Source: Candidatus Zipacnadia bacterium (lineage in GTDB: Bacteria > Armatimonadota > Zipacnadia > Zipacnadales > UBA5352). From it: a stretch of DNA of 64,000 bases. The notes below the pieces were generated by a model. The model was not told the DNA's origin. It searched no databases and saw only the letters and a list, made by a program, of their open reading frames with translations. Of this stretch, positions 23,953-32,894 are shown piece by piece. The first letter of the stretch is position 1, and each line of letters opens with the position of its first letter. The DNA lies in the NCBI GenBank assembly GCA_029821735.1, contig JALGSU010000006.1, positions 1 through 64,000 of the forward strand, given 5' to 3'. Position numbers and translations under genes: made by a program.

Positions 23953-24789
23953 TCAGACGAAGCTGAGGCCCTCGGCGGCGGCGACCGAACGGATGTGGGC
24001 GGCGGCGGTATCATACAGGTCGTCACTGCTCAGGTGCTCGATGAGCAGGCAGACGTCCCTGTCGAGGCGGCTGAGTTCGTGCAGATAGGTGGCCCAGTCA
24101 AGCGCGCCCGCGCCCGGCACGGCCTCGTTCAGGTGCACCGTCAGCGTGGTCTCAATCAGCGTGTCCTTGGCGTGGCAGGAGCGGATCCACGGCCCGAGGC
24201 GCTCGAAGCACTCGCGCAGCAGCGAGGTCGTGTCGAAGTAGCGCTCGGGGCAGTTGATCAGGTTGACCGGGTCCAGGTGCACGGCGAACCGCTCGCGGTC
24301 GATGGCCTCGATCAGGTCCACGTAGGACTGCACCGAGTGCGGCGGCACCCAGGGCATGGTTTCCAGCGAGTAGTAGGTGCGGGTGGGCTGGACGGTGTCG
24401 ATGATCTCGCGCACCGACTGCACGATCATGTCGAAGGTCTCGGCGCTTAGGTTCTCGGCGTAAGGACCGTCCCACTTCTCGCCGCGCGCGCCGGATATGT
24501 TCACGCAACAGCGTGCCCCGATCCGGTCGGCCAGGTCCAGTTGCGCGCAGGACTTCACCATCGCCTCGCGCCGCTCGTCCTCGTCGGAACTGATGGGGTT
24601 GCTCCACGCGCCGACATCGCCGATGACGATGTCAGCGTCCTCCGCCGCGCGAGCATACGCACGGACGGCGTCGTCGTCAGATGGATCCACGGGCGGGCAG
24701 AAAGCAGCGGAGTAGCCTTTGCGCTGCAACGCCTGCACCCATGCTTCGGGGGTCGAACAGTCGTCGAATACCGGCGCGCCAAGTCTCAC
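23953..24789 (-). CDS. sugar phosphate isomerase/epimerase-like TIM barrel protein
   Basis: A 278-residue protein of the AP-endonuclease-2/xylose-isomerase-like superfamily. The four metal ligands expected from the family are visible in order: Glu in YSLETMPW, Asp in VHLDPVNLI, His in RSCHAKDT and Glu in LLIEHLSSD. These enzymes isomerise or epimerise keto-sugars and inosose derivatives. The GTG at 24789 has GAGG 9 bases upstream. It is 23 bases downstream of the ATPase gene and may share its transcript. In the window as a whole it is the third polyol- or sugar-converting enzyme after the two Gfo/Idh/MocA proteins. Confidence 0.85.
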   Translation of the reverse strand: MRLGAPVFDDCSTPEAWVQALQRKGYSAAFCPPVDPSDDDAVRAYARAAEDADIVIGDVGAWSNPISSDEDERREAMVKSCAQLDLADRIGARCCVNISGARGEKWDGPYAENLSAETFDMIVQSVREIIDTVQPTRTYYSLETMPWVPPHSVQSYVDLIEAIDRERFAVHLDPVNLINCPERYFDTTSLLRECFERLGPWIRSCHAKDTLIETTLTVHLNEAVPGAGALDWATYLHELSRLDRDVCLLIEHLSSDDLYDTAAAHIRSVAAAEGLSFV

Positions 24790-24812
24790 GATTGCTCACC
24801 TCACTGCCGTGA

Positions 24813-25538
24813 TCAGAGATCCCGCAGATAGCTCGCGCGATCGGCCATGAAATCCCGATACACGCGGAAATGCTCGGTGTCCTCGTACTCGACCTGACTG
24901 GCAGGGACGGTGTCGAAGCTGTGGATGGTCGCCCCGGGGCAGGCGAGCAGTATTGGCGAGTGCGTGGCGACGATGAACTGCGCATGCCCGGCGCGGCTCA
25001 TGGTCGTGAGCAGTCTGAGCAACTCGATCTGGGTACCGGGCGCGAGCGCCGTCTCGGGCTCATCGAGGAAGTACAGACCGCGTATCTTGTAGCGGCAACG
25101 GAAGTAGGACATCAGCGACTGCCCGTGCGATTGGGTGAGGAGCGATTCGCCGCCGAAATGTTTGAGCTGGCCCGGGTCGGAGGCAGCCCACTCGTCCAGG
25201 ATCGCGGCGAAGTCATGGAACAGGTCCGAGCCAAAGAACGAGCCAGGCACCGAGCCATCCGCCCAGTGGACATCGATGTAGTTGGCCAGCATGTCCTCGT
25301 ACGGGTTGGGCCTAGCGCGACGGCGCGCGGCGGCTCGCCAGATGTGTATGCCGCAGCGGCGGACGATGGCCTCCATCAGCGTTGACTTGCCGGCGCCGTT
25401 GTCACCGACGAACATGGTGACAGGTGTGGGGAAATCGATGCGCTCCGTAGCGCACAACACCGGCACGTTGAACGGGTAGTGCTCGTTGGTCGGGTAGCGG
25501 GAGGCGTGCAATGTAACGCCCTGCAGATGAATGGCCAT
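24813..25538 (-). CDS. AAA/ABC-type ATPase (predicted ATPase, AAA_15/AAA_21-like)
   Basis: A 241-residue protein with Walker A GDNGAGKST (residues about 45-53), an ABC-like signature (LLTQSHGQSLMSYF), Walker B GLYFLDEPE and the switch His in VATHSP. The order matches small SMC/OLD-like ATPases without a long coiled coil. Such proteins occur as single housekeeping-like genes and as sensors in defence modules, where they are paired with a nuclease or a TIR-type effector. Here the only neighbour is a sugar isomerase-like gene, so a defence role is not supported. It starts at ATG 25538. Confidence 0.85.
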   Translation of the reverse strand: MAIHLQGVTLHASRYPTNEHYPFNVPVLCATERIDFPTPVTMFVGDNGAGKSTLMEAIVRRCGIHIWRAAARRRARPNPYEDMLANYIDVHWADGSVPGSFFGSDLFHDFAAILDEWAASDPGQLKHFGGESLLTQSHGQSLMSYFRCRYKIRGLYFLDEPETALAPGTQIELLRLLTTMSRAGHAQFIVATHSPILLACPGATIHSFDTVPASQVEYEDTEHFRVYRDFMADRASYLRDL

Positions 25539-25787
25539 GTGGGAGCTTCCTCGTGCACGGCGTCAGATGTGAGGCTTAGTCTGGGTGTGCGCGGGGCAAG
25601 TTCGCTACGGCTTCACGCGTATCCTCCACCACTCGGCCGGGGCGTCGAGCGACGGTACTGTAACGCGGCGGCTACGCCACTCACGCGCGGACACGGCCGT
25701 CCGATGAAGAGGGTAACACGCAGGAGCTGAGGAGATCCCACCACAGTCTCCGGCGTTTGAGGCACCGGGAGAAGGGGTCAGAATGAT
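25539..25787. other. intergenic region between divergent genes, nothing recognised
   Basis: About 250 bases between the minus-strand ATPase gene and the plus-strand glycosidase-like gene. I see no consensus promoter pair, hairpin or credible small gene, although promoters for both directions are expected here. Confidence 0.4.
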
Positions 25788-28421
25788 ATGCGCTCACACA
25801 CAATACGCTATGTCCGCGGGGTCATCGTTGCACTGACAGCACTGACTGCCACATGCGGCCTGCTTCGGGCCGACGACGCCTCCTGTAGCTGGGAAGTGCG
25901 CACCGACAAGGCGGCCAACGCCTACATCGCCGGCGAACCGATCCAGATGGCCGTGTATACCGACGCTCCGAGAGTGGACCTGACTTACCGGATCACCGAT
26001 CACGAGGACGCCTACTGGGAGCATGGGTCGCTGCGCGCTGGGGCTGCGTGCCCGGCGCTGCTGGAGTTGCGCCATGCGCTGCCGCCCGGCCTGTACACGC
26101 TGGACCTGTCAGACGAAGCCGGGGAGGCAACGCAGGACGTGTTTTGCGTGGTGCCCAACCCGAACGAGGGCATCGGCGACGGTCGCATGTTTGGGCTTAA
26201 CTGCAAGCCCACAAGCGATGAGGAGTGGGACGCCCTAACGCGAATGGGCACCCGGGTGCTCCGCACGGAGTTCTCGTGGCCGACCATCGAGGGCGTGAAG
26301 GGGCAGTACGACTTCAGGTATTTCGATTACGTGGTGGAGAATGCGCGCGAGCACGGGCTGCGCCTGATGATTCTCACCGGCCATACCCCCAAGGCCTACT
26401 CGATGCCTCCAGTCGATCGCGAGGGCCGTGTGGCGGACGCGTGGTTCACGTGGGCGCCCGCTGATACCGAACCGTGGTTCCGGTTCCTGGACGCGATCGG
26501 TGGACGAGTGCTGGATGAGAAGCTTGAGCCCGCCATCGAGGCCCGGACGAAGCAGCCAGTGGGGATGGGCCTGCCGCTGGTGGCTGCGTGGGAAGTGTGG
26601 AGCGAGGCCGACCAGAACTTCTACTACGGCGACTGGAACCGGTATCTGGACATGCTGCGGGTAGCATACTGCACGCTCAAGAGCCACGATCCACGCGTGC
26701 CGGTGGTCTATGGGTCATGCGGGCACTGGACCGAGGCGGCGTATACCGTGCAGGCAAACTGCGAGGACTACTTTGATCTGGCAGCCCACCACCCGGGCGG
26801 GACGGATCCGGTTTACTCGCTTGGGCACTGGTACGTCAACATGCCGCAGGTGTTCATCAAGCCCGGCAAACCGCGCGAATCGGCCTTCACCGAGTGCTAC
26901 TTCCACCCGGCCGATCCTGAGCGCGAGGCGGGCTTCCAGTTGCAGATGTTCGCGACGCTGCGCGCGTGGAACGAGAACTACTTCATTCGCTCGGGCTGCC
27001 TGGGCGGGGTCATTGGGCAACCCGGCAGAGACCTGCATGCGCTGCTGTGGCGGGACGGCGACAAGCTCGTGCCACGCGAGGCATACGTGGCCTGGGCGGC
27101 GGCCCGCTGGCTGATGGAAGATGCATTCTACGTCGGCCCTCTGGCAGCGCGGGAGGGCGAGCAGAGGCAGTTGTTCATCAAGCACGGGTCGCCAATGGTT
27201 GTGGCGTGGGGCGACCGCGAGCGGAATGCCAGGTTCGGGCTGAGCGCCAGGGCACAAGTCGTCGACCATATGGGTCGCACGAAGAACCTCGGCGCCACCA
27301 GCTACGACCTGCCCATCGGCCCGGACGCTATCGCCCTGCGTGGCGTGGGCTGGGACTACGTTGCTGAGGCGCTGCGGGCATCGACCGAGTTGACGCTGAC
27401 CACCGAGATGGGCTTCGTGCCGGAGCGCAACTCGGGCTACATCGACCCGCTGGAGCAGGACGCGAGCATGGCCGTGCGCGCCAGCTTCGGAGACGAGATA
27501 CGATCGAGCGTCGAAAGCGTCTGTGCCGTGTTGGCGACGCGACCGGCGCGCGCGCCCGGCGAGTTGTTCGAGATGCAGAGGCTGGTGGGCGAAGGCATGG
27601 TCGCGGCCGCGCGCAACTGCCAGGCGTCTGACAACTTCACGCCGGTGGCGCGCAACACGATCTGGCGGCTCGCGCAGTATGTCGAGGAGCTCGGCATGGT
27701 TGCCGATGGTATCGGGCAAAGCTGGCTGCGCATGAACAATGTCAGCGACGCGGACATGGCCCGGGTCATCAACGAAGCCGACAAGCTACGCACACGGGTG
27801 CGCACCAACAGGAACGGAGCCGAGTGCGCATTCGCCGAGCGGCTGCTGGACCGGGCTGCGGACCAACTCGACAGCGTGCGGCTGAGCGAGGGGCGCAACC
27901 GGGGCGCATGGTGGGCGGCACTGACGCAGGTGCGCGCTGCACACGCGGTGGCGTCGGTCGAGCCCGCGATCCTGCGGCGAGTGTTCGCGGTGGCAGACTT
28001 CCCCACGGCTCAGGCCGTCACCAAGGGGACACTTGTACCCCCGCAGGCCGACCACCAGGTTGCAGTAAGGGTCTACAACTTCCTCGGCACCCCCGTGGAC
28101 GGAAGCTTGAGCGTGCAAGTCCCGGAGGAGTGGGATGGACCGGAGGCATCGGTCGCCTTCAGTGCGCCAGCGCGCGGTTGCACAGAACCACTTGAGGTGG
28201 CCTACGCAGTGCCGACGAACCCCATGCCCTGGATCAATAAGCAGGCCAGTCGGCCTTACGCCGAACTGCCGGTGCAGCTTCCCGAACAACTGCCCGCAAA
28301 CGCCGAAATGTGGCTCAGCGGACAGGTTGCCGAGGGCGCTGCGTTGCCGGACATGAAGTACCGCCTCTGTGTCGGGCGGTATGCGAGCAGTGAGAGCCAG
28401 ACCCAGCTTGTCTCGCGCTGA
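25788..28421 (+). CDS. secreted clan GH-A-like glycoside hydrolase
   Basis: An 877-residue protein with a signal peptide (RGVIVALTALTATCGLLRADDA) and an N-terminal beta domain (about 30-120). A TIM-barrel domain begins FGLNCKPTSDEEWDALTRMGTRVLRTEFSW. Candidate catalytic acids are Glu in VAAWEVWSEADQN (in place of the usual W-N-E-P) and Glu in SAFTECYFHP, which sit where clan GH-A enzymes place the acid/base and the nucleophile. The C-terminal 350 residues are helical then beta-rich. AAGGGG precedes the start. The substrate is unknown. A hairpin and a structured intergenic segment follow. Confidence 0.7.
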   Translation: MRSHTIRYVRGVIVALTALTATCGLLRADDASCSWEVRTDKAANAYIAGEPIQMAVYTDAPRVDLTYRITDHEDAYWEHGSLRAGAACPALLELRHALPPGLYTLDLSDEAGEATQDVFCVVPNPNEGIGDGRMFGLNCKPTSDEEWDALTRMGTRVLRTEFSWPTIEGVKGQYDFRYFDYVVENAREHGLRLMILTGHTPKAYSMPPVDREGRVADAWFTWAPADTEPWFRFLDAIGGRVLDEKLEPAIEARTKQPVGMGLPLVAAWEVWSEADQNFYYGDWNRYLDMLRVAYCTLKSHDPRVPVVYGSCGHWTEAAYTVQANCEDYFDLAAHHPGGTDPVYSLGHWYVNMPQVFIKPGKPRESAFTECYFHPADPEREAGFQLQMFATLRAWNENYFIRSGCLGGVIGQPGRDLHALLWRDGDKLVPREAYVAWAAARWLMEDAFYVGPLAAREGEQRQLFIKHGSPMVVAWGDRERNARFGLSARAQVVDHMGRTKNLGATSYDLPIGPDAIALRGVGWDYVAEALRASTELTLTTEMGFVPERNSGYIDPLEQDASMAVRASFGDEIRSSVESVCAVLATRPARAPGELFEMQRLVGEGMVAAARNCQASDNFTPVARNTIWRLAQYVEELGMVADGIGQSWLRMNNVSDADMARVINEADKLRTRVRTNRNGAECAFAERLLDRAADQLDSVRLSEGRNRGAWWAALTQVRAAHAVASVEPAILRRVFAVADFPTAQAVTKGTLVPPQADHQVAVRVYNFLGTPVDGSLSVQVPEEWDGPEASVAFSAPARGCTEPLEVAYAVPTNPMPWINKQASRPYAELPVQLPEQLPANAEMWLSGQVAEGAALPDMKYRLCVGRYASSESQTQLVSR

Positions 28422-28424
28422 TGT

Positions 28425-28441
28425 GCCCCTTCCGGAGGGGC
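28425..28441 (+). terminator. short hairpin after the GH-A-like gene
   Basis: A 6-bp stem (28425-28430 with 28436-28441) and 5-base loop, 3 bases past the stop. There is no T-run, so it is a weak terminator or RNA-end stabiliser. Confidence 0.45.
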
Positions 28442-28452
28442 GGTCGTGCCAC

Positions 28453-28516
28453 AGGGGCGGTCGCTGTGCGCGCACGGTAACCGGGAAAGCTACCGGTGAG
28501 CGCCCAGCGACCGCCC
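28453..28516. other. structured intergenic segment, candidate structured RNA
   Basis: Twelve bases (28455-28466) pair perfectly with 28505-28516. They enclose a self-complementary TGCGCGCA and a 5-bp stem (28475-28479 with 28491-28495), giving a closed multi-branch structure of about 62 bases. The left arm repeats an 11-base stretch at 28436-28446. It lies 78 bases upstream of cdsA and could be a leader element, an unusual terminator or a non-coding RNA. Confidence 0.35.
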
Positions 28517-28594
28517 TGCACCTTTGCAGGATTCGCACGTCGGGAAGTGGAATTGCCCTGTGACCTGTAATCCAGGCCGGGCAGGGGCGATGCG

Positions 28595-29440
28595 ATGTCT
28601 CCATGGTACTACCTGCTGGTGCTCGTTGAGGCGCCAATATTCTTGTGGTTCGCATATCTGGGCGGCTGGCCGTTCTTCCTACTCATAGGGGCGGCCATGC
28701 TCATGGGCCTCAGCGAGCTGTACTCGGCGCTGATCGTGAAGGGCATGCGCCCGGACGTTGGTGTGGGCTGCGTTATCGGGGTGCTGATGCTGGCGGCGGC
28801 AGCTTTCGCGCCCGCGAACTCGTGGCCTGAACTGCTGATAGGCTTGGTGTTCCTCGCTGTTGCCGGCAGCCTCGGGACGCAGTTCACGCGAACCGGCGAG
28901 CCCTGCTTGATTCGAGATGCCGCTGTAACGCTGCTTGGCGTCCTCTACGTCGCCGTACCCATGAGTTTCCTCGTCGCGCTGCGCAACATTGACGTAGCCC
29001 TGCTGGCCACCGGCGAGAGCGCCGGTCCGGTCAAAGCTCGCCTCGGTGCAATCGTCATCGTGGCCGCCTGCGTGTGGCTCTCAGACACCGCGGCGTGGAT
29101 GTTCGGCCATATGTTCGGACGGGTCAAGCTGGCCCCGAGACTCAGCCCGGGCAAGACTGTAGAGGGGGCGCTGGCAGGCGGCATCGCGGCAGTAGTGACG
29201 GCGGTTCTCGCCGGTCTCTGGGCAGGTCTGCCGGTGCAGCACGGCATCGCGCTGGGCTTGATCATCGGGCTGTCCGCACAGCTTGGCGATCTGGCCGAGT
29301 CGGTCATCAAGCGCGACCTGCGTATCAAGGACTTTGGCACTATCGTCGGGCCCCACGGTGGAATGCTCGATACCTTCGACGGCCTGCTCTTTGCCGCCCC
29401 GGTAACGTGGATATACCTGTGGGCGTGGTTCCTCAGTTAG
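28595..29440 (+). CDS. cdsA: phosphatidate cytidylyltransferase CdsA
   Basis: A 281-residue integral membrane enzyme with about eight hydrophobic helices that makes CDP-diacylglycerol from phosphatidate and CTP, the branch point of phospholipid synthesis. The family signature is in the C-terminal half: WLSDTAAWMFGHMFGR, KLAPRLSPGKTVEG, QLGDLAESVIKRDLRIKDFG and the final PHGGMLDTFDGLLFAAP (usually P-G-H-G-G-x-L-D-R-x-D; here GPHGG and Thr for Arg). The partner uppS, which commonly precedes cdsA, is absent here. ald follows after 21 bases. Confidence 0.93.
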   Translation: MSPWYYLLVLVEAPIFLWFAYLGGWPFFLLIGAAMLMGLSELYSALIVKGMRPDVGVGCVIGVLMLAAAAFAPANSWPELLIGLVFLAVAGSLGTQFTRTGEPCLIRDAAVTLLGVLYVAVPMSFLVALRNIDVALLATGESAGPVKARLGAIVIVAACVWLSDTAAWMFGHMFGRVKLAPRLSPGKTVEGALAGGIAAVVTAVLAGLWAGLPVQHGIALGLIIGLSAQLGDLAESVIKRDLRIKDFGTIVGPHGGMLDTFDGLLFAAPVTWIYLWAWFLS

Positions 29441-29461
29441 CCCAATGGATGAGGTGTTGGG

Positions 29462-30550
29462 ATGATCATAGGCGTGCCGCGGGAGATTAAAGACGGGGAG
29501 CACCGAGTAGCCATAACCCCTGCCGGCGTGGACGCGCTCACCGGGGCCGGACATCGAGTGCTGATCGAGCAGCAGGCGGGCGCGGGCAGCGGGATTCCGG
29601 ACGAGGAATTCGCTAAGCATGGAGCGCAGATCGTCGATGTCGCGCAGGTGTGGGGCGCGGCGGAGATGGTCGTCAAGGTCAAGGAGCCGCTCCCTGCTGA
29701 GTACGGCTATCTGCGCGACGATCTGGTGCTGTTCACCTACCTGCACCTCGCCTCCGCGGAGGAACTGACTCGTGCGCTGTTGGCAAGCGGCGTCACGGGC
29801 GTGGCCTACGAGACGGTGGAGACCGATGACGGGCGGCTGCCACTGCTCGAGCCCATGAGCGAAGTCGCCGGACGGCTCGCCACTCAGATCGGCGCCCACT
29901 GCCTGGAGAGCACCTGGGGCGGGCGCGGAGTTCTGCTGGGCGGCGTGACCGGGGTGGCGCCGGCCGAGGTGGTCGTTATCGGCTGCGGGTCGGTGGGACG
30001 CAATGCGGCGCAAGTGGCGGTAGGCATGGGCGCGCAAGTCTCGGTCCTCGATGTGCAGGCCGAGCGTCTGCGGCATGTGCAGGAGACCACCCACGGTAAC
30101 ATCATCACCCTTTTCTCGACACCCTACGCGGTTCGGCGCAGCGTACAGTATGCCGACCTGGTCATCGGCGCAGTCCTGATCCACGGGGCACGAGCGCCCC
30201 GGCTGGTCACCGAGGAAATGGTGGCGGCGATGAAGCCGGGCTCGGCGATCGTCGACGTGGCCATCGACCAGGGCGGCTGCATCGAGACCATTCACCCCAC
30301 CAGCCATTCGGCGCCGACCTACACCGAGCACGGCGTGGTGCACTACGCCGTGCCCAACATGCCGGCGCTGGTGCCCAGGTCCGCGACGCATGCGCTGACA
30401 AGTTGCACGCTGCCATACATGATGCAGATCGCCGACCTCGGCTTGGACGCCGCACTCGCCGATGATCCGGCACTGGCACGAGGGCTGAATGTCCGCGGCG
30501 GCGAGATCACATACCGGGCAGTCGCCGAGGCACTGCCGGGCCTCGCCTGA
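29462..30550 (+). CDS. ald: alanine dehydrogenase
   Basis: A 362-residue NAD-dependent enzyme interconverting L-alanine with pyruvate and ammonia. It begins MIIGVPREIKDGEHRVAITP, the family N-terminus. The catalytic Lys is in VKVKEP (about 73-75) and the catalytic His in FTYLHLA (about 95). The NAD-binding GCGSVGRNAA loop and DVAIDQGG (Asp near 268) are present, as is HYAVPNMPALVPRSAT. It is slightly shorter than the usual 371 residues. GAGG lies 7 bases before the start. It is probably co-transcribed with cdsA and ends at a strong terminator. Confidence 0.95.
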   Translation: MIIGVPREIKDGEHRVAITPAGVDALTGAGHRVLIEQQAGAGSGIPDEEFAKHGAQIVDVAQVWGAAEMVVKVKEPLPAEYGYLRDDLVLFTYLHLASAEELTRALLASGVTGVAYETVETDDGRLPLLEPMSEVAGRLATQIGAHCLESTWGGRGVLLGGVTGVAPAEVVVIGCGSVGRNAAQVAVGMGAQVSVLDVQAERLRHVQETTHGNIITLFSTPYAVRRSVQYADLVIGAVLIHGARAPRLVTEEMVAAMKPGSAIVDVAIDQGGCIETIHPTSHSAPTYTEHGVVHYAVPNMPALVPRSATHALTSCTLPYMMQIADLGLDAALADDPALARGLNVRGGEITYRAVAEALPGLA

Positions 30551-30663
30551 CTCGCGCAAACATTGAGGAAAACTTGAGGGGGACGCGGGCCTGCCTGTGG
30601 CATAATAGGGTTGTAGCTAACCGTAGATGCTAACAGGCTTGTCCGCCTTCTCTGCGGTTGCTG

Positions 30664-30707
30664 CCGCCCGTCGAGGGTTCTTCCCGGAATTCCTCGACGG
30701 GCGGTTT
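30664..30707 (+). terminator. intrinsic terminator downstream of ald
   Basis: A perfect 13-bp stem (30664-30676 with 30692-30704), 15-base loop, then TTT. It lies 113 bases past the ald stop. An AT-rich -10-like CATAAT (30601-30606) between stop and hairpin leaves room for a short independent transcript. Confidence 0.75.
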
Positions 30708-30744
30708 GCGTGTACGGGGTGGACGAGGCTGCCGAAGAACTAAA

Positions 30745-30774
30745 GCCGGCCGGTGACAGCAGTCACCGGCCGGC
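30745..30774 (-). terminator. intrinsic terminator downstream of the second pseudopilin gene
   Basis: A perfect 13-bp stem with a 4-base loop (30745-30757 with 30762-30774). On the minus strand it is followed by TTTAG. It lies 24 bases past the pseudopilin stop. Confidence 0.75.
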
Positions 30775-30798
30775 GTGGTGTACGGTTGCGGACCCGTC

Positions 30799-31545
30799 TC
30801 AGCGCATGTGATAGTAGCGCCACTGATCGGCGCCGGCGCCCGGGTTGCTGTGCGCGCGGGGGCAGTTCTTGATGCCCCGCACGAGGGACTTGACGTGGCC
30901 GTCTGCGAACGCCGCGTTGGCAGTGCCATTGTGGCGGCTATCGACGGTGTAGTACGCGTTGTTGTACTCGTTTGCGACCTCCGCGGTGGGCGTCCCCGTG
31001 TTATCGGTGCGCTCCCAATAGCTGCGCTGGCAAGTCCAGTAGGCGGCATCGATTACCAGGATGGTCTCGGCGGGGGCCGTCATCTCCGCAATAGACTGCC
31101 CGTAGCCAGAGCTGTCCTTGTTCGGGTCGCCGCCCCAGTCGGCCGCGTTGTAGCCGAGGCCGCCGGCATAGCCCAATACTTCGCGCACGGCGCCATAGCC
31201 CTGGTTGATACAGCCGCTGGAGTACACGCCTCCCCAGCTCACAGACGGACAGCGGAAGACCTGATCGTTCATCACGTAGGGCATCAGGTTCTCCATCCAG
31301 TAGACGTAGCGGGACGAGTCGCCGGTGTCGCGCCCCACGAGCAGGTCGGGGAACATCTCGTCATAGTCCTGGACATACATCATGAAGGCGGTGCCGATCT
31401 GTTTGAGGTTGCTCGTACAGCTTGCCTGTCGGGCCTTCTCCCTGGCACGGGCGAAAACCGGGAACAGAATCGCTGCCAGAATGGCGATGATAGCGATCAC
31501 GACAAGCAGTTCGATGAGCGTGAAGCCACGGCTTGTCTTGCGCAC
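30799..31545 (-). CDS. type II secretion/type IV pilus-like pseudopilin with H-X9-DG domain
   Basis: A 248-residue pseudopilin. The GTG start at 31545 has GGAGGG 8 bases upstream. [20 protein letters not shown] is the prepilin site and helix, followed by [17 protein letters not shown]. The head includes CPS and the H-X9-DG motif (HNGTA...FADGHVK). It would be cleaved after the Gly by prepilin peptidase. It is a paralogue of the gene at 79-702. It is the last gene of the minus-strand series that includes the zinc-ribbon proteins and keeps the canonical N-terminus those proteins have lost. Confidence 0.9.
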   Translation of the reverse strand: MRKTSRGFTLIELLVVIAIIAILAAILFPVFARAREKARQASCTSNLKQIGTAFMMYVQDYDEMFPDLLVGRDTGDSSRYVYWMENLMPYVMNDQVFRCPSVSWGGVYSSGCINQGYGAVREVLGYAGGLGYNAADWGGDPNKDSSGYGQSIAEMTAPAETILVIDAAYWTCQRSYWERTDNTGTPTAEVANEYNNAYYTVDSRHNGTANAAFADGHVKSLVRGIKNCPRAHSNPGAGADQWRYYHMR

Positions 31546-31620
31546 AGTATTTCCCTCCTCAAGGTTATACTCAACCTACAGCTATGCATTCGCCATTGGC
31601 GGGCCGTCACCTGCCTCAAG

Positions 31621-32436
31621 TTACGGACCGGGTGGCAATTCCCACACAAGCCCCGCCAAGTAGTCAGAGTCAGGTCTTCGGGGTCCGGGAGAACTGCCGT
31701 CCGCAAAGCCCACCGTAGCCGAGCCTCGGTGACGCCAGTCCACAAGCTCTCGGCCTCCCGAACCGTTCCAGTCGACCCTTGCATCGAAGATCAACACGAC
31801 CTTCCCCGGTTCCTCGATATCCGCCAGCGCAACGCCGCTTAGTGCGCGGTTGAAGGCATAGCCGCAGGGCCGCCGACGTGCCAGCGGGCAGACGAACGTC
31901 TTGCGCGAGTTCTCGTTGCCCATCCCGACGTAAGGAAGAATCGCATCACACCATGTCTCAGCGGGTGGGAGGCGACCATCGTTGTCATCAGCGTATGCGA
32001 GCGTGGCCTTCGCGAGCTGCGACACGTTGCTTTCGCACGTGGAACCACCGGCGTAGTGTCGAAGCCCGTGGAAGACACCCCAAGTCACCACTGCCGCGCC
32101 CAAGCACATCATGATGCCTAGGGTCGGTGCGATCAGCGCCAGCCAGCGGTCTCGCTCGATCAAGCATCTGCGGATGGCGAGGACCCCTGCAGCGCATCCA
32201 ATGGCGGGAGCGGCGAACGCCACCACATAGAACACGAACATGCCGGCTACTTCGCCCGCGTGATCGGAGACGGTACCGGCAATCACCATACCGATCACAA
32301 GGCCGAAGGGGGACACCAGACCCATGATGACGGGGAGGGTGGCCGACCTGGCCGAACGAGGCTTCAGTGACGCGTCACATTCATGGCAATTCGTGGCGGC
32401 AGGGGCGTTGTCAGCATCGCATTCGGGGCAGCGCAT
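31621..32436 (-). CDS. zinc-ribbon membrane protein with degenerate pilin-like head
   Basis: A 271-residue protein from ATG 32436, with GGAGG 9 bases upstream. The N-terminus is a four-cysteine zinc ribbon (MRCPECDADNAPAATNCHECDA). About three hydrophobic helices follow (residues 37-130). The C-terminal head resembles H-X9-DG pseudopilins: CESNVSQLAKATLAYADDNDGRLP, then WCDAILPYVG, FVCPLARRRPCGYAFN and WRHRGSATVGFADG. There is no prepilin signal. It overlaps the preceding gene by 26 bases. I infer a cytosolic zinc ribbon and an exported head; the role is unknown. Confidence 0.75.
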   Translation of the reverse strand: MRCPECDADNAPAATNCHECDASLKPRSARSATLPVIMGLVSPFGLVIGMVIAGTVSDHAGEVAGMFVFYVVAFAAPAIGCAAGVLAIRRCLIERDRWLALIAPTLGIMMCLGAAVVTWGVFHGLRHYAGGSTCESNVSQLAKATLAYADDNDGRLPPAETWCDAILPYVGMGNENSRKTFVCPLARRRPCGYAFNRALSGVALADIEEPGKVVLIFDARVDWNGSGGRELVDWRHRGSATVGFADGSSPGPRRPDSDYLAGLVWELPPGP

Positions 32437-32863
32437 GGCTAGGGACCTCCCCACAAGGTCGGGCCAGTGTGTCCGGGGTCATTGGCAGCATACCCGTCTC
32501 GGGCGGCTGACAGTCCTCGCAGGCCCACGGCACCGGCAGGGCCTCGAGCTGGACCGCGACCGCGAGCGTGGCCGCGATGACGATCACCGAGATGATGATG
32601 GCTGCCACGGCGCGGCCAGTCCCGCGCAGAGCGCCCCGACTGCGTCGGATCTGCACGAGCGCAACCACGCCCAGGGGCAACGCCACCAGGGCTGACATCC
32701 CGGCCAGTAACGGGCTGACGAGCGCCAGCAGCAGCGCAGACGCGGCGTACTCGGAAACCGGCGGCCCGGTGTCGCCGAGGTCGGCTGCGCTCAGATATGC
32801 GCCGCAGCCGACGCACATCGAGGCCCCGTCGTCATTGTCATAGTCGCACTTCTTGCAGCGCAC
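32411..32863 (-). CDS. zinc-ribbon protein with DUF4190-like two-helix membrane domain
   Basis: A 150-residue protein from GTG 32863, with GGAGG 7 bases upstream. It opens with a zinc ribbon (VRCKKCDYDNDDGASMCVGCGAYLS). Two hydrophobic helices around a small basic loop follow (SALLLALVSPLLAGMSALVALPLGVVALVQI, then RRSRGALRGTGRAVAAIIISVIVIAATLAV), the pattern of DUF4190-type membrane proteins. A short tail with a CEDC pair ends it. It lacks a pilin-like head. Its stop lies inside the next gene, implying coupled translation. Confidence 0.75.
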   Translation of the reverse strand: MRCKKCDYDNDDGASMCVGCGAYLSAADLGDTGPPVSEYAASALLLALVSPLLAGMSALVALPLGVVALVQIRRSRGALRGTGRAVAAIIISVIVIAATLAVAVQLEALPVPWACEDCQPPETGMLPMTPDTLARPCGEVPSHALPRMRC

Positions 32864-32894
32864 AGCCTGACCTCCTCGGTATCGATGCAAGCGG

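Noticed and set aside
24813..25538. Anti-phage ATPase module
   Set aside because: No nuclease, TIR, reverse transcriptase or other effector is adjacent, and the partner is a sugar isomerase-like gene.
28480..28520. Cobalamin riboswitch-like string (GGGAAAGCTACCGGTG then CAGCGACC)
   Set aside because: Only part of the conserved core is matched, spacing is wrong, and the downstream gene is cdsA, not a B12-related gene.
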